DNA from: Sulfurovum sp.
GTDB lineage: Bacteria; Campylobacterota; Campylobacteria; Campylobacterales; Sulfurovaceae
Assembly (NCBI GenBank): GCA_022729615.1
Contig: DZAQ01000007.1
Span: 1 to 23,296 of the forward strand
Direction of reading: 5' to 3'
DNA length: 23,296 nt
Shown: positions 1-7,792 of the stretch, in pieces
How positions within the stretch are numbered: the stretch's first letter is position 1
Layout: every line of letters begins with the position of its first letter
Made by a program: the position numbers and the translations under genes
Notes under the pieces: model-generated
What the model saw: only the letters and a program-made list of their open reading frames with translations
Told to the model about the DNA's origin: nothing
Database searches by the model: none

Positions 1-936
1 GCAGGACTCAAGCCGATCCCTTCAAACAAAGAGGAGCTTCGAAAACTCATCGACAATCCAAAAAGTCCTATGAGTGATGAAAAGATAGAGTTGGGGAAAA
101 AACTCTATTTTGAGCCTAGACTCTCAAAAAGCGGACTTATCAGCTGCAATACCTGCCACAATCTCGGTCTAGGCGGGACAGACGGTGTGAGCGCCGCTAT
201 CGGTCACAACTGGACGGCAAACCCGCATCATCTCAATTCACCGACAGTCTATAATGCCGTCTTTATGGATAGGCAATTTTGGGACGGAAGAGATCCCGAT
301 CTTGAGACTCAAGCCAAAGGACCGATGCAGGCTGCACCCGAAATGGCGATCAGCGTAGATATGGCGGTTGCACGGATCAACACCATCCCTGCATATGTAG
401 AAGAGTTCAAAAAAGCCTATGGTGACGATAACCTCACATTTGACAGAATTGCAGATGCTATCGCGTCATTTGAGAGAACACTTGTCACTCCGGGCAAATA
501 TGATGCATTCCTAGCAGGCGACCAAAAAGCGCTTACCCAAGAGGAGCAGGAGGGACTCAAAACATTTATAGACAAAGGGTGTACAACTTGCCATACCGGC
601 GTAGCGCTTGGTGGAACCATGCAGCCATTTCCGGCTGTCAAACCGTTTATATATGCAAGCACAGGGGATTTCAAAGGAGATGCAAATGGCTTGGTCAAAG
701 TCCCAACGCTTAGAAACATTTCAGAATCTGCCCCGTATTTCCACAACGGAACCGTATGGAATCTCGCGGAAGCCGTAGAGATTATGGGCGAAACAGAGCT
801 AGGAATGAAGCTCAGCGAAAAAGAGATAGCCTCAATCGTCACATTCATCAAAGCGCTAGATGGAGAAAAGCCGGTCGTCACCTATCCGCAACTTCCAGCC
901 TCTACAGCCTCCACTCCAAAACCTGACAGCAAGTAA
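1..936 (+). CDS. Di-heme cytochrome c peroxidase, 5'-truncated by the window edge
   Basis: The frame is open from base 1, so the ATG at 70 is internal and the signal peptide lies outside the window. The family (CcpA/MacA, bacterial cytochrome c peroxidase) reduces H2O2 to water in the periplasm with electrons from c-type cytochromes. Two CxxCH heme sites are visible, CNTCH at residues 49-53 and CTTCH at 194-198, counted from base 1. Other family hallmarks are the LYFEPRLSKSG segment before the first heme, FWDGRDPDLETQAKGPM after it, and the VPTLRNISESAPYFHNGT stretch near the second heme. The protein ends in a Pro/Ser/Thr-rich tail. A GC-rich hairpin follows the TAA stop. Family assignment is secure; whether the cell uses it for peroxide defence or as a respiratory terminal peroxidase cannot be told from sequence. 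Confidence 0.95.
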   Translation, partial: AGLKPIPSNKEELRKLIDNPKSPMSDEKIELGKKLYFEPRLSKSGLISCNTCHNLGLGGTDGVSAAIGHNWTANPHHLNSPTVYNAVFMDRQFWDGRDPDLETQAKGPMQAAPEMAISVDMAVARINTIPAYVEEFKKAYGDDNLTFDRIADAIASFERTLVTPGKYDAFLAGDQKALTQEEQEGLKTFIDKGCTTCHTGVALGGTMQPFPAVKPFIYASTGDFKGDANGLVKVPTLRNISESAPYFHNGTVWNLAEAVEIMGETELGMKLSEKEIASIVTFIKALDGEKPVVTYPQLPASTASTPKPDSK

Positions 937-943
937 ACTAGAT

Positions 944-957
944 GGAGCTTCGGCTCC
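944..957 (+). terminator. cUUCGg hairpin just after the peroxidase gene
   Basis: A perfect 5-bp stem, GGAGC/GCTCC, closes a TTCG tetraloop seven bases after the peroxidase stop codon. The C(UUCG)G loop is an unusually stable RNA loop. No T-run follows directly, so it may be a 3'-end stabiliser or a weak terminator rather than a classical intrinsic terminator. Confidence 0.45.
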
Positions 958-992
958 GCTCACTCTCCTCTTAAATTCTCAGCCTTCAATCA

Positions 993-1028
993 TTTTTTTT
1001 GGCTAATTGTGTTACACTACCTTATAAC
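993..1028 (+). promoter_or_regulatory. Candidate promoter of ppa
   Basis: An eight-T tract (993-1000) is followed by GGC and TAATTG (1004-1009). This resembles the T-tract/GG/-10 arrangement upstream of other operons in this window. A second possible -10 is TATAAC at 1023-1028. Either would give a short leader before the ATG at 1049. There is no convincing -35 box, as is usual in Campylobacterota. Confidence 0.5.
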
Positions 1029-1048
1029 TTATAGATGGAGTAACAAAT

Positions 1049-1570
1049 ATGAATATTTCAAAAATCGGTCATGGCGAAAACCCTGGAAAAGTCAATGCGG
1101 TCATTGAGGTACCACTTAATTCAAATATCAAATTTGAAGTCAACAAAGAAGCCGGCACCGTAGAGGTGGATAGAGTGCTCTACTCAGCCGTTCACTATCC
1201 TGCAAACTATGGTTTCGTACCCAACACACTCTCAGATGACGGTGATCCGGCAGATATACTTGTGATTTGTGATTATGTACTTCCTGCCGGATGCGTGATC
1301 AAATGCAGACTTGTCGGCGTACTCTTGACAGAAGATGAGGCTGGCGGGGATGAAAAGCTTTTGGCTGTACCAACCGAAAAGATCGATCCAACCTATAAAA
1401 ATATCCAAGATATCGGCGATTTGCCTGAGCACACACTCAACCGTATCAAAAACTTCTTTGAGACATATAAAATGCTCGAACCAAACAAGTGGGTCAAAGT
1501 GTCAGGCTTCAAAGACAAAGAGGCTGCAACTCAAATTCTCGAAAAAGCTATCAAAAACTACAAAAAATAG
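1049..1570 (+). CDS. ppa: Inorganic pyrophosphatase (family I, soluble)
   Basis: This cytoplasmic enzyme hydrolyses pyrophosphate to phosphate and so pulls nucleic acid and aminoacyl-tRNA synthesis forward. The 173-residue length is normal for bacterial family I enzymes. The signature DGDPADI lies at residues 64-70 and supplies metal-binding aspartates. K28, R42 and Y54 (in HYPANYGFVP) align with substrate-binding residues of the E. coli enzyme. GGAG ends eight bases before the ATG, which supports the start. The gene stands between its own candidate promoter and a convergent intergenic region, so it is probably monocistronic or only loosely linked to the peroxidase gene upstream. Confidence 0.97.
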   Translation: MNISKIGHGENPGKVNAVIEVPLNSNIKFEVNKEAGTVEVDRVLYSAVHYPANYGFVPNTLSDDGDPADILVICDYVLPAGCVIKCRLVGVLLTEDEAGGDEKLLAVPTEKIDPTYKNIQDIGDLPEHTLNRIKNFFETYKMLEPNKWVKVSGFKDKEAATQILEKAIKNYKK

Positions 1571-1578
1571 CCAAACCA

Positions 1579-1618
1579 TCTTCCAAAAATCTGGAAGAGG
1601 TCTCTCAAAGGCGCCTCT
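1579..1618 (+). terminator. Inverted repeats downstream of ppa
   Basis: A 7-bp inverted repeat, TCTTCCA/TGGAAGA (1579-1585 with 1592-1598, six-base loop), starts eight bases after the ppa stop. A second overlapping pair, AGAGG (1596-1600) with CCTCT (1614-1618), could form an alternative hairpin. Neither has a clear U tract. The position suits a 3'-end signal between convergent genes, but function is inferred. Confidence 0.4.
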
Positions 1619-1673
1619 AAAAACTCAATAATAGACTGCTATAGCTTTTTCAAAGCCTCGCAGCAACGGGGAT

Positions 1674-1703
1674 TTGTCATTGCGAGCAAAGCGTAGCAAT
1701 CTA
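1674..1703. repeat. REP-like short palindromic repeat
   Basis: ATTGC (1679-1683) and GCAAT (1696-1700) flank an inner GC-AAA-GC hairpin (1686-1692). The flanking bases fit the widespread TCATTGCGAG...GCAATCT intergenic repeat, whose translation yields spurious SLRAKRSNL peptides in databases; that peptide is readable here from a TTG at 1674. It sits in the convergent ppa/amidase gap, a usual place for such elements. One copy is visible in the window. Confidence 0.6.
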
Positions 1704-1740
1704 GTTTGTAGAGGTTTCAAGTATCTTATCTTGCAAATTT

Positions 1741-3087
1741 TTAGTACATCGCCTTTTCACGAAGAAGCAGATAGTTATAAATCCCCTCCGCAATACCCTT
1801 GGCTACACGGTCTTGATAATCAGCATTTGCCAGTCGGCGGCACTCCGTTGGATTGGAGACATACCCTGTCTCCACCAATACTGAGGGCATTTGGGCTCCC
1901 ACAAGCACCCAAAAGGGGGCAGGTTTGACACCTCCGTCTTGAACCCCGTTATATTTTTGTCTGGCATTGCCGAGTATTTTTGATTGGATATCGATTGCCA
2001 GTTTGTGCGAGAGTTCGATTTTTGGTCCGTTGAGAACTGCTTCTAGAATCACATTTTGACTCAAAAAATCATTTTTATCCAGCACAACGCTATTCTCTAA
2101 AGCCGCTATTCGTTTTGATTTTTCATTTCTGGTCGTCTGGAGAAAATAGGTCTCTACGCCATAAATGGAATTGAATTTACTCTTATTGGCTATAGCGTTG
2201 GCATGGACAGAGACAAAGATATCTGCCTTTTGCTGGTTGGCATATTTCGTACGCTTTTTGAGATCCACAAAATTATCTCCGGAGCGGGTCATTTTGACTT
2301 TGAAATCCATCTTGCGCAGATGCTTTTCGGTTCGTTTCGCGATTGCGAGTACAATATTTTTCTCATAATACTTTTTCTCTCCAACCGCACCGCTATCATG
2401 CCCTCCATGTCCCGCATCTATGACTATAGTGTAGGTTGATTTCAGCTTTGAAGCACAACTTGTCGATTTTTTGGAAGAGGAGAAGAGACTTGCGAAGAAC
2501 GATGGTTTTTTTTCAGGAATCTCTCGAACCTCTTTTGCCTCTTGGACTTCCTGCATCCCAGGATCCACTTCTGTCTGCTCATCTTTTTCGATCTTACTCT
2601 TGATCGTTTTAGGCTTTTTTTCTATCACCAATGGCTCAGACTGGACTACAACCGGTTGAGACGACAGGGCATTTTTCTGAGTTTTCTGCACGATTGGCTG
2701 CTTATTTCCATTGCTTTTTGGAAGTGGTATCCTATAAAATAGACGAGAAGCCATTGGCTGATTTCCCCTGCAAGAGTAGTCATTTTGTGTCTCTATCACA
2801 ATACGCACGACATTTCCATCGCGTTGGGCGATACGAAAAGATTTTACGCCGTTTGCCGCGATAGCAGATCCCAAAACACCGTTTGCCAAAGTTGTGTCCT
2901 TGATATCTATCACTTGTCTTGGCGGATTTGAAAGTGTCATCTGATGAATAGTATTGGTATTGAGCCAAGTGGAAAAAACCAACTGTAGTTCACCATTTTT
3001 GATCTCTACTTTTTTGAGCGTATTACCTGCTAAGAGAAAGGTATTTGCAACCAAAATCCACAAAAAGAGATTTATAAACAACCTCAT
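1741..3087 (-). CDS. N-acetylmuramoyl-L-alanine amidase with AMIN-like N-terminus
   Basis: This periplasmic zinc amidase cleaves the bond between N-acetylmuramic acid and the stem peptide, splitting septal peptidoglycan at division. Residues 1-21 form a signal peptide. Residues ~25-120 resemble an AMIN domain. Residues ~130-215 are a charged low-complexity linker, and the Amidase_3 domain spans ~218-445. Likely zinc ligands are H227 (DAGHGG), E242 (YYEKN) and H295 (SVHAN), with catalytic E406 in VLVETGYVSN. It is the last gene of the pyrH operon and starts six bases after the upstream stop. Unlike E. coli AmiC, it has a long linker between domains. Its likely partner is the EnvC-like activator encoded in the next operon. 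H. pylori has its AmiA amidase in the same position, as I recall. Confidence 0.95.
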   Translation of the reverse strand: MRLFINLFLWILVANTFLLAGNTLKKVEIKNGELQLVFSTWLNTNTIHQMTLSNPPRQVIDIKDTTLANGVLGSAIAANGVKSFRIAQRDGNVVRIVIETQNDYSCRGNQPMASRLFYRIPLPKSNGNKQPIVQKTQKNALSSQPVVVQSEPLVIEKKPKTIKSKIEKDEQTEVDPGMQEVQEAKEVREIPEKKPSFFASLFSSSKKSTSCASKLKSTYTIVIDAGHGGHDSGAVGEKKYYEKNIVLAIAKRTEKHLRKMDFKVKMTRSGDNFVDLKKRTKYANQQKADIFVSVHANAIANKSKFNSIYGVETYFLQTTRNEKSKRIAALENSVVLDKNDFLSQNVILEAVLNGPKIELSHKLAIDIQSKILGNARQKYNGVQDGGVKPAPFWVLVGAQMPSVLVETGYVSNPTECRRLANADYQDRVAKGIAEGIYNYLLLREKAMY

Positions 3088-3093
3088 AATATT

Positions 3094-4191
3094 TTATTCT
3101 TCTCCCTCTATAAGTTTGTGCAATAGCTCTTTGACGGTAATGATCTCATTGAGCCGATATCCGTTTGCACCGGTGAAAAAGAGTCCCGATTCTCTCAACC
3201 CGTCATAAGCATCGCTCAATCTATCGGCGATACAATACCCTACTTTTTTTGCCTCTTCGCCTCTGTTGCATGGCGCTACACAGTTGGAGATACAAGCGAC
3301 TTTGGGCGCTCTATTCTCCTCGATCATTGTATGGAGGTTTGTTTTGACACCGCGCGCAGGGTATCCTACAGGGGATTTGAAGAGTTGGATATCCTCTTTT
3401 TTAGAATCCAAAAGCACCTGTTTGAAGTTTGCATGCGCGTCACACTCAACCGTCCCGATAAACCGTGTCCCCATCTGCACTCCGGAAGCGCCTAGCTCCA
3501 TCATTTTGACTATATCGTTATGATCCCAGATACCTCCGGCCGCTATTACGGGTATATTGCCCCAGTTTTTTGCCTCTTCGACAACAGGGGGCAATATCTG
3601 CTCAAGCTGATTTTCCGGCAAGAAACACTCATCATATTTAAATCCCTGATGGCCTCCGCTGAGCGGTCCTTCGACTATCACTGCATCGGGCAGACGGTTG
3701 TGCGTCTTTTCCCATCTGCGGCAGAGGATCTTCAACGCTTTTGCCGTAGAGACGATAGGGATAAGCGCCACATCCGGATAATCCTTGACAGCTTCTGGCA
3801 TCGTCAGAGGCAATCCGGCACCGGTGATGATCATATTCGCTCCCGCTTCACAGGCATCCTTGACGATACGGTTGTAGTCGCTCGAAGCATAGAGGACATT
3901 GCAGGCAAGCGGCTTATCGCCGCATATCTTTCTTGCATTTTCAAAAATTATTTTGAGTATTTTTCCCGAGTAAAAATTTTCCGCCTCAAACGGACGGGCA
4001 TCCTTGAGGACTTTATCTGTATATTTGCGACCCTGATAGACACCGGTTCCAACCGAGCTGATGACGCCCAATGCCCCCTCTTTGCTCACATTTCCTGCCA
4101 ATTGATCCCAAGAGATACCAACGCCCATTCCGCCTTGGATGATGGGGATATCTATCGTGTATTTTCCTATTTTGAGTGGTTTTAGTATCAC
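3094..4191 (-). CDS. FabK/nitronate monooxygenase-like FMN oxidoreductase with a Cys cluster
   Basis: This is a TIM-barrel flavoprotein of the 2-nitropropane dioxygenase/FabK superfamily. Visible motifs are IQGGMGVGIS (18-27), GGHQG (179-183, with the conserved His), VIAAGGIWD (215-223) and GVQMGTRF (237-244) for FMN phosphate binding. Members oxidise nitronates or reduce enoyl-ACP; sequence alone does not settle which. A C-terminal cluster, C300-x3-C304-x3-C308-x11-C320, is not part of classical NMO or FabK and could bind metal. The start is GTG, whose G is the last base of the tyrS TAG stop (TAGTG), implying translational coupling. It precedes the amidase gene by six bases. The family call is firm; the substrate is unknown. 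Confidence 0.88.
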   Translation of the reverse strand: MILKPLKIGKYTIDIPIIQGGMGVGISWDQLAGNVSKEGALGVISSVGTGVYQGRKYTDKVLKDARPFEAENFYSGKILKIIFENARKICGDKPLACNVLYASSDYNRIVKDACEAGANMIITGAGLPLTMPEAVKDYPDVALIPIVSTAKALKILCRRWEKTHNRLPDAVIVEGPLSGGHQGFKYDECFLPENQLEQILPPVVEEAKNWGNIPVIAAGGIWDHNDIVKMMELGASGVQMGTRFIGTVECDAHANFKQVLLDSKKEDIQLFKSPVGYPARGVKTNLHTMIEENRAPKVACISNCVAPCNRGEEAKKVGYCIADRLSDAYDGLRESGLFFTGANGYRLNEIITVKELLHKLIEGEE

Positions 4192-5390
4192 TATCTTACC
4201 TTTACTTTCGCAAATTTTCTTTTTCCAACCTGCAAGATATACTCACCGGCAAGAAGTTTCATCTGCTCATCATCTATCTTCTCTTGATTGATGCGTATAG
4301 CGCCCTGTTTGATATCTCGTCTTGCCTGCGATGTAGATGGCTGCAGCCCGATATCAACGAGCGCTTGGCAAATCCAAATACCCTCATCCGCCTCAAACTC
4401 ATCCATATCTGACGGAAGTTGATTTGCTTTGAATACATTATCAAACTCCTCTTTTGCCATAGTAGCAGACTCTTGGTTATAAAAGCGTGTGACTATCTCA
4501 AGGGCGAGCTCCTCTTTTATCTTTTTTGGATGCAACGAGCCATCAGATACGCCTGCCCTAAGCTCCTTGATCGCCTCAAGTGATTTTTCACTCAACAGCT
4601 CATAATAGCGCCACATCAACTCATCCGAGATCGAGAGTACCTTGGCATAGATATCGTTTGCAGGCTCCGTGATCCCTATGAAATTTCCGAGAGATTTACT
4701 CATCTTTTGGACGCCGTCAAGCCCTTCAAGTATCGGCATCATCAAGACCGCCTGCTCTTTGCCTACCCCGTAGGAGCGCTGCAAATGCCTCCCCATCAAA
4801 AGGTTGAATTTCTGGTCCGTACCGCCGATTTCGATATCACTCTTGAGCTCTACGCTGTCATACCCCTGCAGCAAAGGATAGAGGAACTCGGAAATAGAGA
4901 TATTTTGTCCCGATTTGTATCGCTTCTCAAAATCATCCCGCTCCAGCATCCGTGCCACGCTGAAAAGTGTCGTCAACCCCACAAGTCCGTCTGCCCCAAG
5001 CGCATCAAGCCATTTGGAGTTGAAAACTATCTCTGTTTTATCCGGATCCAAGATTTTGAAGACCTGCTCTTGATAACTCTTGGCATTCTCCAGCACCGTC
5101 TCTCGATCGAGCCTTTTTCTTGTTTCGTTTTTACCCGTTGGATCTCCGATCATTGCCGTAAAATCGCCGATGAGAAGCTGGATGTGCGCGCCGTATTTCT
5201 GAAAAGTTGCCAACTTTTGGAGCAAAACAGTATGCCCAAGATGCAAATCTGCCGCTGTCGGATCAAATCCTACTTTTACCGTATAGCTTTTGTTTTCATT
5301 CAGATAGGCTCCAAGAAGCCTCTCTATCCGCTCCTTGTCGATAATATCGGCTGCGCCTCTATAAATTTCATGGAGTGCCTGCTGTATCAT
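4191..5390 (-). CDS. tyrS: Tyrosyl-tRNA synthetase
   Basis: This class I synthetase charges tRNA-Tyr. HLGH (HIGH motif) is at residues 50-53, in the run DPTAADLHLGHT, and KMSKS is at 229-233, in LEGLDGVQKMSKS. A C-terminal S4 RNA-binding domain covers ~338-399. I chose the ATG at 5390 because AAAGG lies seven bases upstream and the protein then begins like other epsilonproteobacterial TyrRS. The frame extends to an ATG at 5426, but that start has no ribosome site and would overlap the end of spoT by 23 bases. At 399 residues it matches the TyrZ-like bacterial form. Its stop overlaps the next gene's GTG by one base. Confidence 0.95.
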   Translation of the reverse strand: MIQQALHEIYRGAADIIDKERIERLLGAYLNENKSYTVKVGFDPTAADLHLGHTVLLQKLATFQKYGAHIQLLIGDFTAMIGDPTGKNETRKRLDRETVLENAKSYQEQVFKILDPDKTEIVFNSKWLDALGADGLVGLTTLFSVARMLERDDFEKRYKSGQNISISEFLYPLLQGYDSVELKSDIEIGGTDQKFNLLMGRHLQRSYGVGKEQAVLMMPILEGLDGVQKMSKSLGNFIGITEPANDIYAKVLSISDELMWRYYELLSEKSLEAIKELRAGVSDGSLHPKKIKEELALEIVTRFYNQESATMAKEEFDNVFKANQLPSDMDEFEADEGIWICQALVDIGLQPSTSQARRDIKQGAIRINQEKIDDEQMKLLAGEYILQVGKRKFAKVKVR

Positions 5391-5403
5391 TTCGTTACCT
5401 TTG

Positions 5404-7557
5404 TTATTTGTTATATGCATCATCAAGACTAATAATATCTACAAGTTTGATCTTGTCTGAAATATTCTTTTCCAAAATATTTCTTTTGGTCTCCATACTC
5501 TCAATCTCAATTTGACAATACTCAGCACTTTCGCTGCTCTTGATTCCTAATTCGATGCTTGAGATATTGAGATCTAGCATAGAGAGCTTGCTCAAGATTT
5601 CGGCGAGCGCTCCCTTGCGGTTATAGAGACTTACGATAAGGCGATATTTTGCCATCTTGCTGCCCTTCCACTCTGCAAAGATCATCGGTTCGCCATCTTT
5701 GATCTTCTCATAGGCTTTGAGGCATAATTTATGATGTATGATAGCCTTGTTATCCTTATAAAAACAAACGATTTCATCTCCGACTTTTGGATGACAGCAA
5801 TAATCAAACTCTACCCCGTCAAGCGTATTGTTGATAAAAAAGATAAAATAATCGATCTCTTTGAGAAAAGGTTTTTTGTACCCTTTTTTCATCAATTCCC
5901 AAAAACGAACCTGTTTTACGCCTAGATGTTCAGCAATTTGATGCACTACCTCTTTGTAATAATCCAATGAATTCGGAAGCTTGTAGATGCCTTGACTAAG
6001 CCCAAGAGCCTCCAAAACCTGCTCCAGCTCATCTGACTTGCTGCCAAGAAGCGTCTTGAGAATATTGTACGCGCTCATCTCATCGCACTCCCTCATACGC
6101 AAACGGCAGCGGCTGCGAATCCCCTCTTTGGCTTTTGATGTTTTGACCGTATCGATCCATGAGCAGTGCATCCTTGGCTCATCATCGGTGAGAATATTGA
6201 TAATATCACCATTTTTGAGAGTGGTGAGCAGCGAGACTTTGTTGTTATTGATGAGCGCAGCGCTTGCCCTGTCACCTACTTGCGAATGGATCGTATAGGC
6301 AAAATCAAGCGCGATTGAGTTTTTTGGCAGGGTGAAATAGTCCCCCTTCGGAGAGAAAACAGCTATATCTTCACTAAAAAGATCACCTTTTGCCAACTCA
6401 TAAAACTCTTCCACTGATTCATTTTGGAAATTGAGCGCTTCGAGCCACTCCAGATGAACCCGCGAACTTCCCTCTTTATATTTCCAGTGCGCCGCGATCC
6501 CGTACTCCGCAAACCGATGCATCTGTTTCGTTCGTATCTGCAGCTCTACAATTCCGTCATCCTCAAAAAGCGTCGTATGGAGCGTCTGATATCCATTCTC
6601 TTTGGGAAGCGCAACATAATCTTTAAATCTCGAAATCAACGGCTTAAACTGAAGGTGCATCAAACCCAAAATTCGATAACACTCGATAGACTCATTGACA
6701 ATGATCCGTATCGCAAGAAGATCCAAAACCTCTTCGATACTGATACCCTTACGGTGCATTTTGAGATAGATCGAGTAGTGATGCTTGACGCGCCCGAAAA
6801 TCTTGAAATCCTCTCGATGAAATCCGTCACTCTGTAAAATTGCAGTTACTTTTTGGACAAATGCGTTGAGTCTGAATTGGAGATTTTGTTTATTGACTTT
6901 GAGATATGTATCGATTTTGGCAAAATCATCCGGATAGATATAATAAAAACTCATATCCTCTAGGGCATTTTTCAATCGTGCAATACCCAGACGATGGGCG
7001 ATAGGAGCATATACGACCAGAGTCTCTTCGGCAATTCGTTTTTGTTTAGCGGGAGGAAGGGCATCAAGTGTGAGCATATTATGGAGTCTGTCACAGAGTT
7101 TGATCACCAGAACACGCACATCCTTGATGGAGGCGATGAGCATTTTGCGAAAACTCAGCGCGGAATTGATCAAGCGATCCGAAGAGCCCGAAGGAATAAG
7201 CTTCTCATCTCGAATCGCGATGATTTTGGTAAGTCCGCCCACCATATGGGCAACATCACTCCCAAATTCTTGTTCTAACTGCTCGATACTATAGTCTGTA
7301 TCTTCGATAACATCATGCATCAGCGCCGCCATGACCATCATCTCATCTCCACTGATGGAAGCCGTGATGGCTGCGACCAAAATGGGATGGATGATATAGG
7401 GCTCACCGCTCTTTCTTGTTTGCCCCTTATGAGCCTCAAAAGCAAGATCAAGCGCTCTTTGGACAAGTGCACTCTGCGTGCCTAGCGTTTTCCAAAGGAG
7501 TGCTGTTGACTCTTCAGTAGTGTGGATCTCTTTTACGGTTGTTAAAAAAGCATCCAA
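5404..7557 (-). CDS. spoT: Bifunctional (p)ppGpp synthetase/hydrolase, Rel/SpoT type
   Basis: This protein controls the stringent-response alarmone (p)ppGpp. The order is an HD hydrolase domain (H57, H81-D82 in MHDVIEDT, D156 in KLCDRLHNM), a synthetase domain (~230-355, with GRVKHHYSIY, RFKDYVALPKENGYQTLHT and EYGIAAHWKYK), a TGS domain (~397-458), a zinc-finger-like region (C587, C588, H609, C612) and a C-terminal ACT domain (~638-710). All HD residues are intact, so hydrolase activity is expected. Intact synthetase motifs suggest it is the single Rel enzyme, as in other Campylobacterota. The start is a TTG six bases after the rpoZ stop, with GGAG about 12 bases upstream. No good internal ATG precedes the HD domain. 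A TTG start predicts low translation. Confidence 0.95.
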   Translation of the reverse strand: MDAFLTTVKEIHTTEESTALLWKTLGTQSALVQRALDLAFEAHKGQTRKSGEPYIIHPILVAAITASISGDEMMVMAALMHDVIEDTDYSIEQLEQEFGSDVAHMVGGLTKIIAIRDEKLIPSGSSDRLINSALSFRKMLIASIKDVRVLVIKLCDRLHNMLTLDALPPAKQKRIAEETLVVYAPIAHRLGIARLKNALEDMSFYYIYPDDFAKIDTYLKVNKQNLQFRLNAFVQKVTAILQSDGFHREDFKIFGRVKHHYSIYLKMHRKGISIEEVLDLLAIRIIVNESIECYRILGLMHLQFKPLISRFKDYVALPKENGYQTLHTTLFEDDGIVELQIRTKQMHRFAEYGIAAHWKYKEGSSRVHLEWLEALNFQNESVEEFYELAKGDLFSEDIAVFSPKGDYFTLPKNSIALDFAYTIHSQVGDRASAALINNNKVSLLTTLKNGDIINILTDDEPRMHCSWIDTVKTSKAKEGIRSRCRLRMRECDEMSAYNILKTLLGSKSDELEQVLEALGLSQGIYKLPNSLDYYKEVVHQIAEHLGVKQVRFWELMKKGYKKPFLKEIDYFIFFINNTLDGVEFDYCCHPKVGDEIVCFYKDNKAIIHHKLCLKAYEKIKDGEPMIFAEWKGSKMAKYRLIVSLYNRKGALAEILSKLSMLDLNISSIELGIKSSESAEYCQIEIESMETKRNILEKNISDKIKLVDIISLDDAYNK

Positions 7558-7563
7558 GCGGAG

Positions 7564-7770
7564 TTAGCTCTCCAAGCTCACTGCTATTTTACCCTCTGCG
7601 ATCTCAAGAAGCGCGATATCGGCGTATTTGTTTTTTTTGGGGTTGAAAGCAACCAGTGGCTGCGCCCCCCTAGAGAGCTGCTCGGCTCTTTTTCCTACTG
7701 CATTTGCGAGGAGATATCTATCAAAATTTACATTTTTCAAAGCTTGTGCTGTTATTTGTTCTGTTCTCAT
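7564..7770 (-). CDS. rpoZ: RNA polymerase omega subunit
   Basis: This 68-residue protein matches RpoZ, which helps fold and stabilise beta-prime in RNA polymerase. The N-terminal segment, ITAQALKNVNFDRYLLANAVGKRAEQL, shows the family pattern of a helix followed by the xRY.LxxxxxxRA motif. AGGA lies about seven bases before the ATG. It sits between pyrH (22-base gap) and spoT (six-base gap). This rpoZ-spoT pairing is widespread in Proteobacteria, and in E. coli omega forms part of a ppGpp-binding site on RNA polymerase. Whether that holds in this phylum is not visible here. Confidence 0.92.
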   Translation of the reverse strand: MRTEQITAQALKNVNFDRYLLANAVGKRAEQLSRGAQPLVAFNPKKNKYADIALLEIAEGKIAVSLES

Positions 7771-7792
7771 TTAAAATCCTTTTTATCTCTAA

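Noticed and set aside
1571..1740. tRNA or small RNA gene in the ppa/amidase gap
   Set aside because: No cloverleaf, TTC loop or promoter is visible; only inverted repeats and the REP-like element.
1674..1928. 84-residue plus-strand reading frame beginning SLRAKRSNL
   Set aside because: It begins in the REP-like repeat and runs into the antisense strand of the amidase gene; this peptide start is a known artefact of the repeat.
3520..4185. 221-residue plus-strand open frame
   Set aside because: Antisense to the FabK-like gene and without recognisable features.
4707..5432. 241-residue plus-strand open frame
   Set aside because: Lies antisense to tyrS, shows no family features, and lacks its own gap or promoter.
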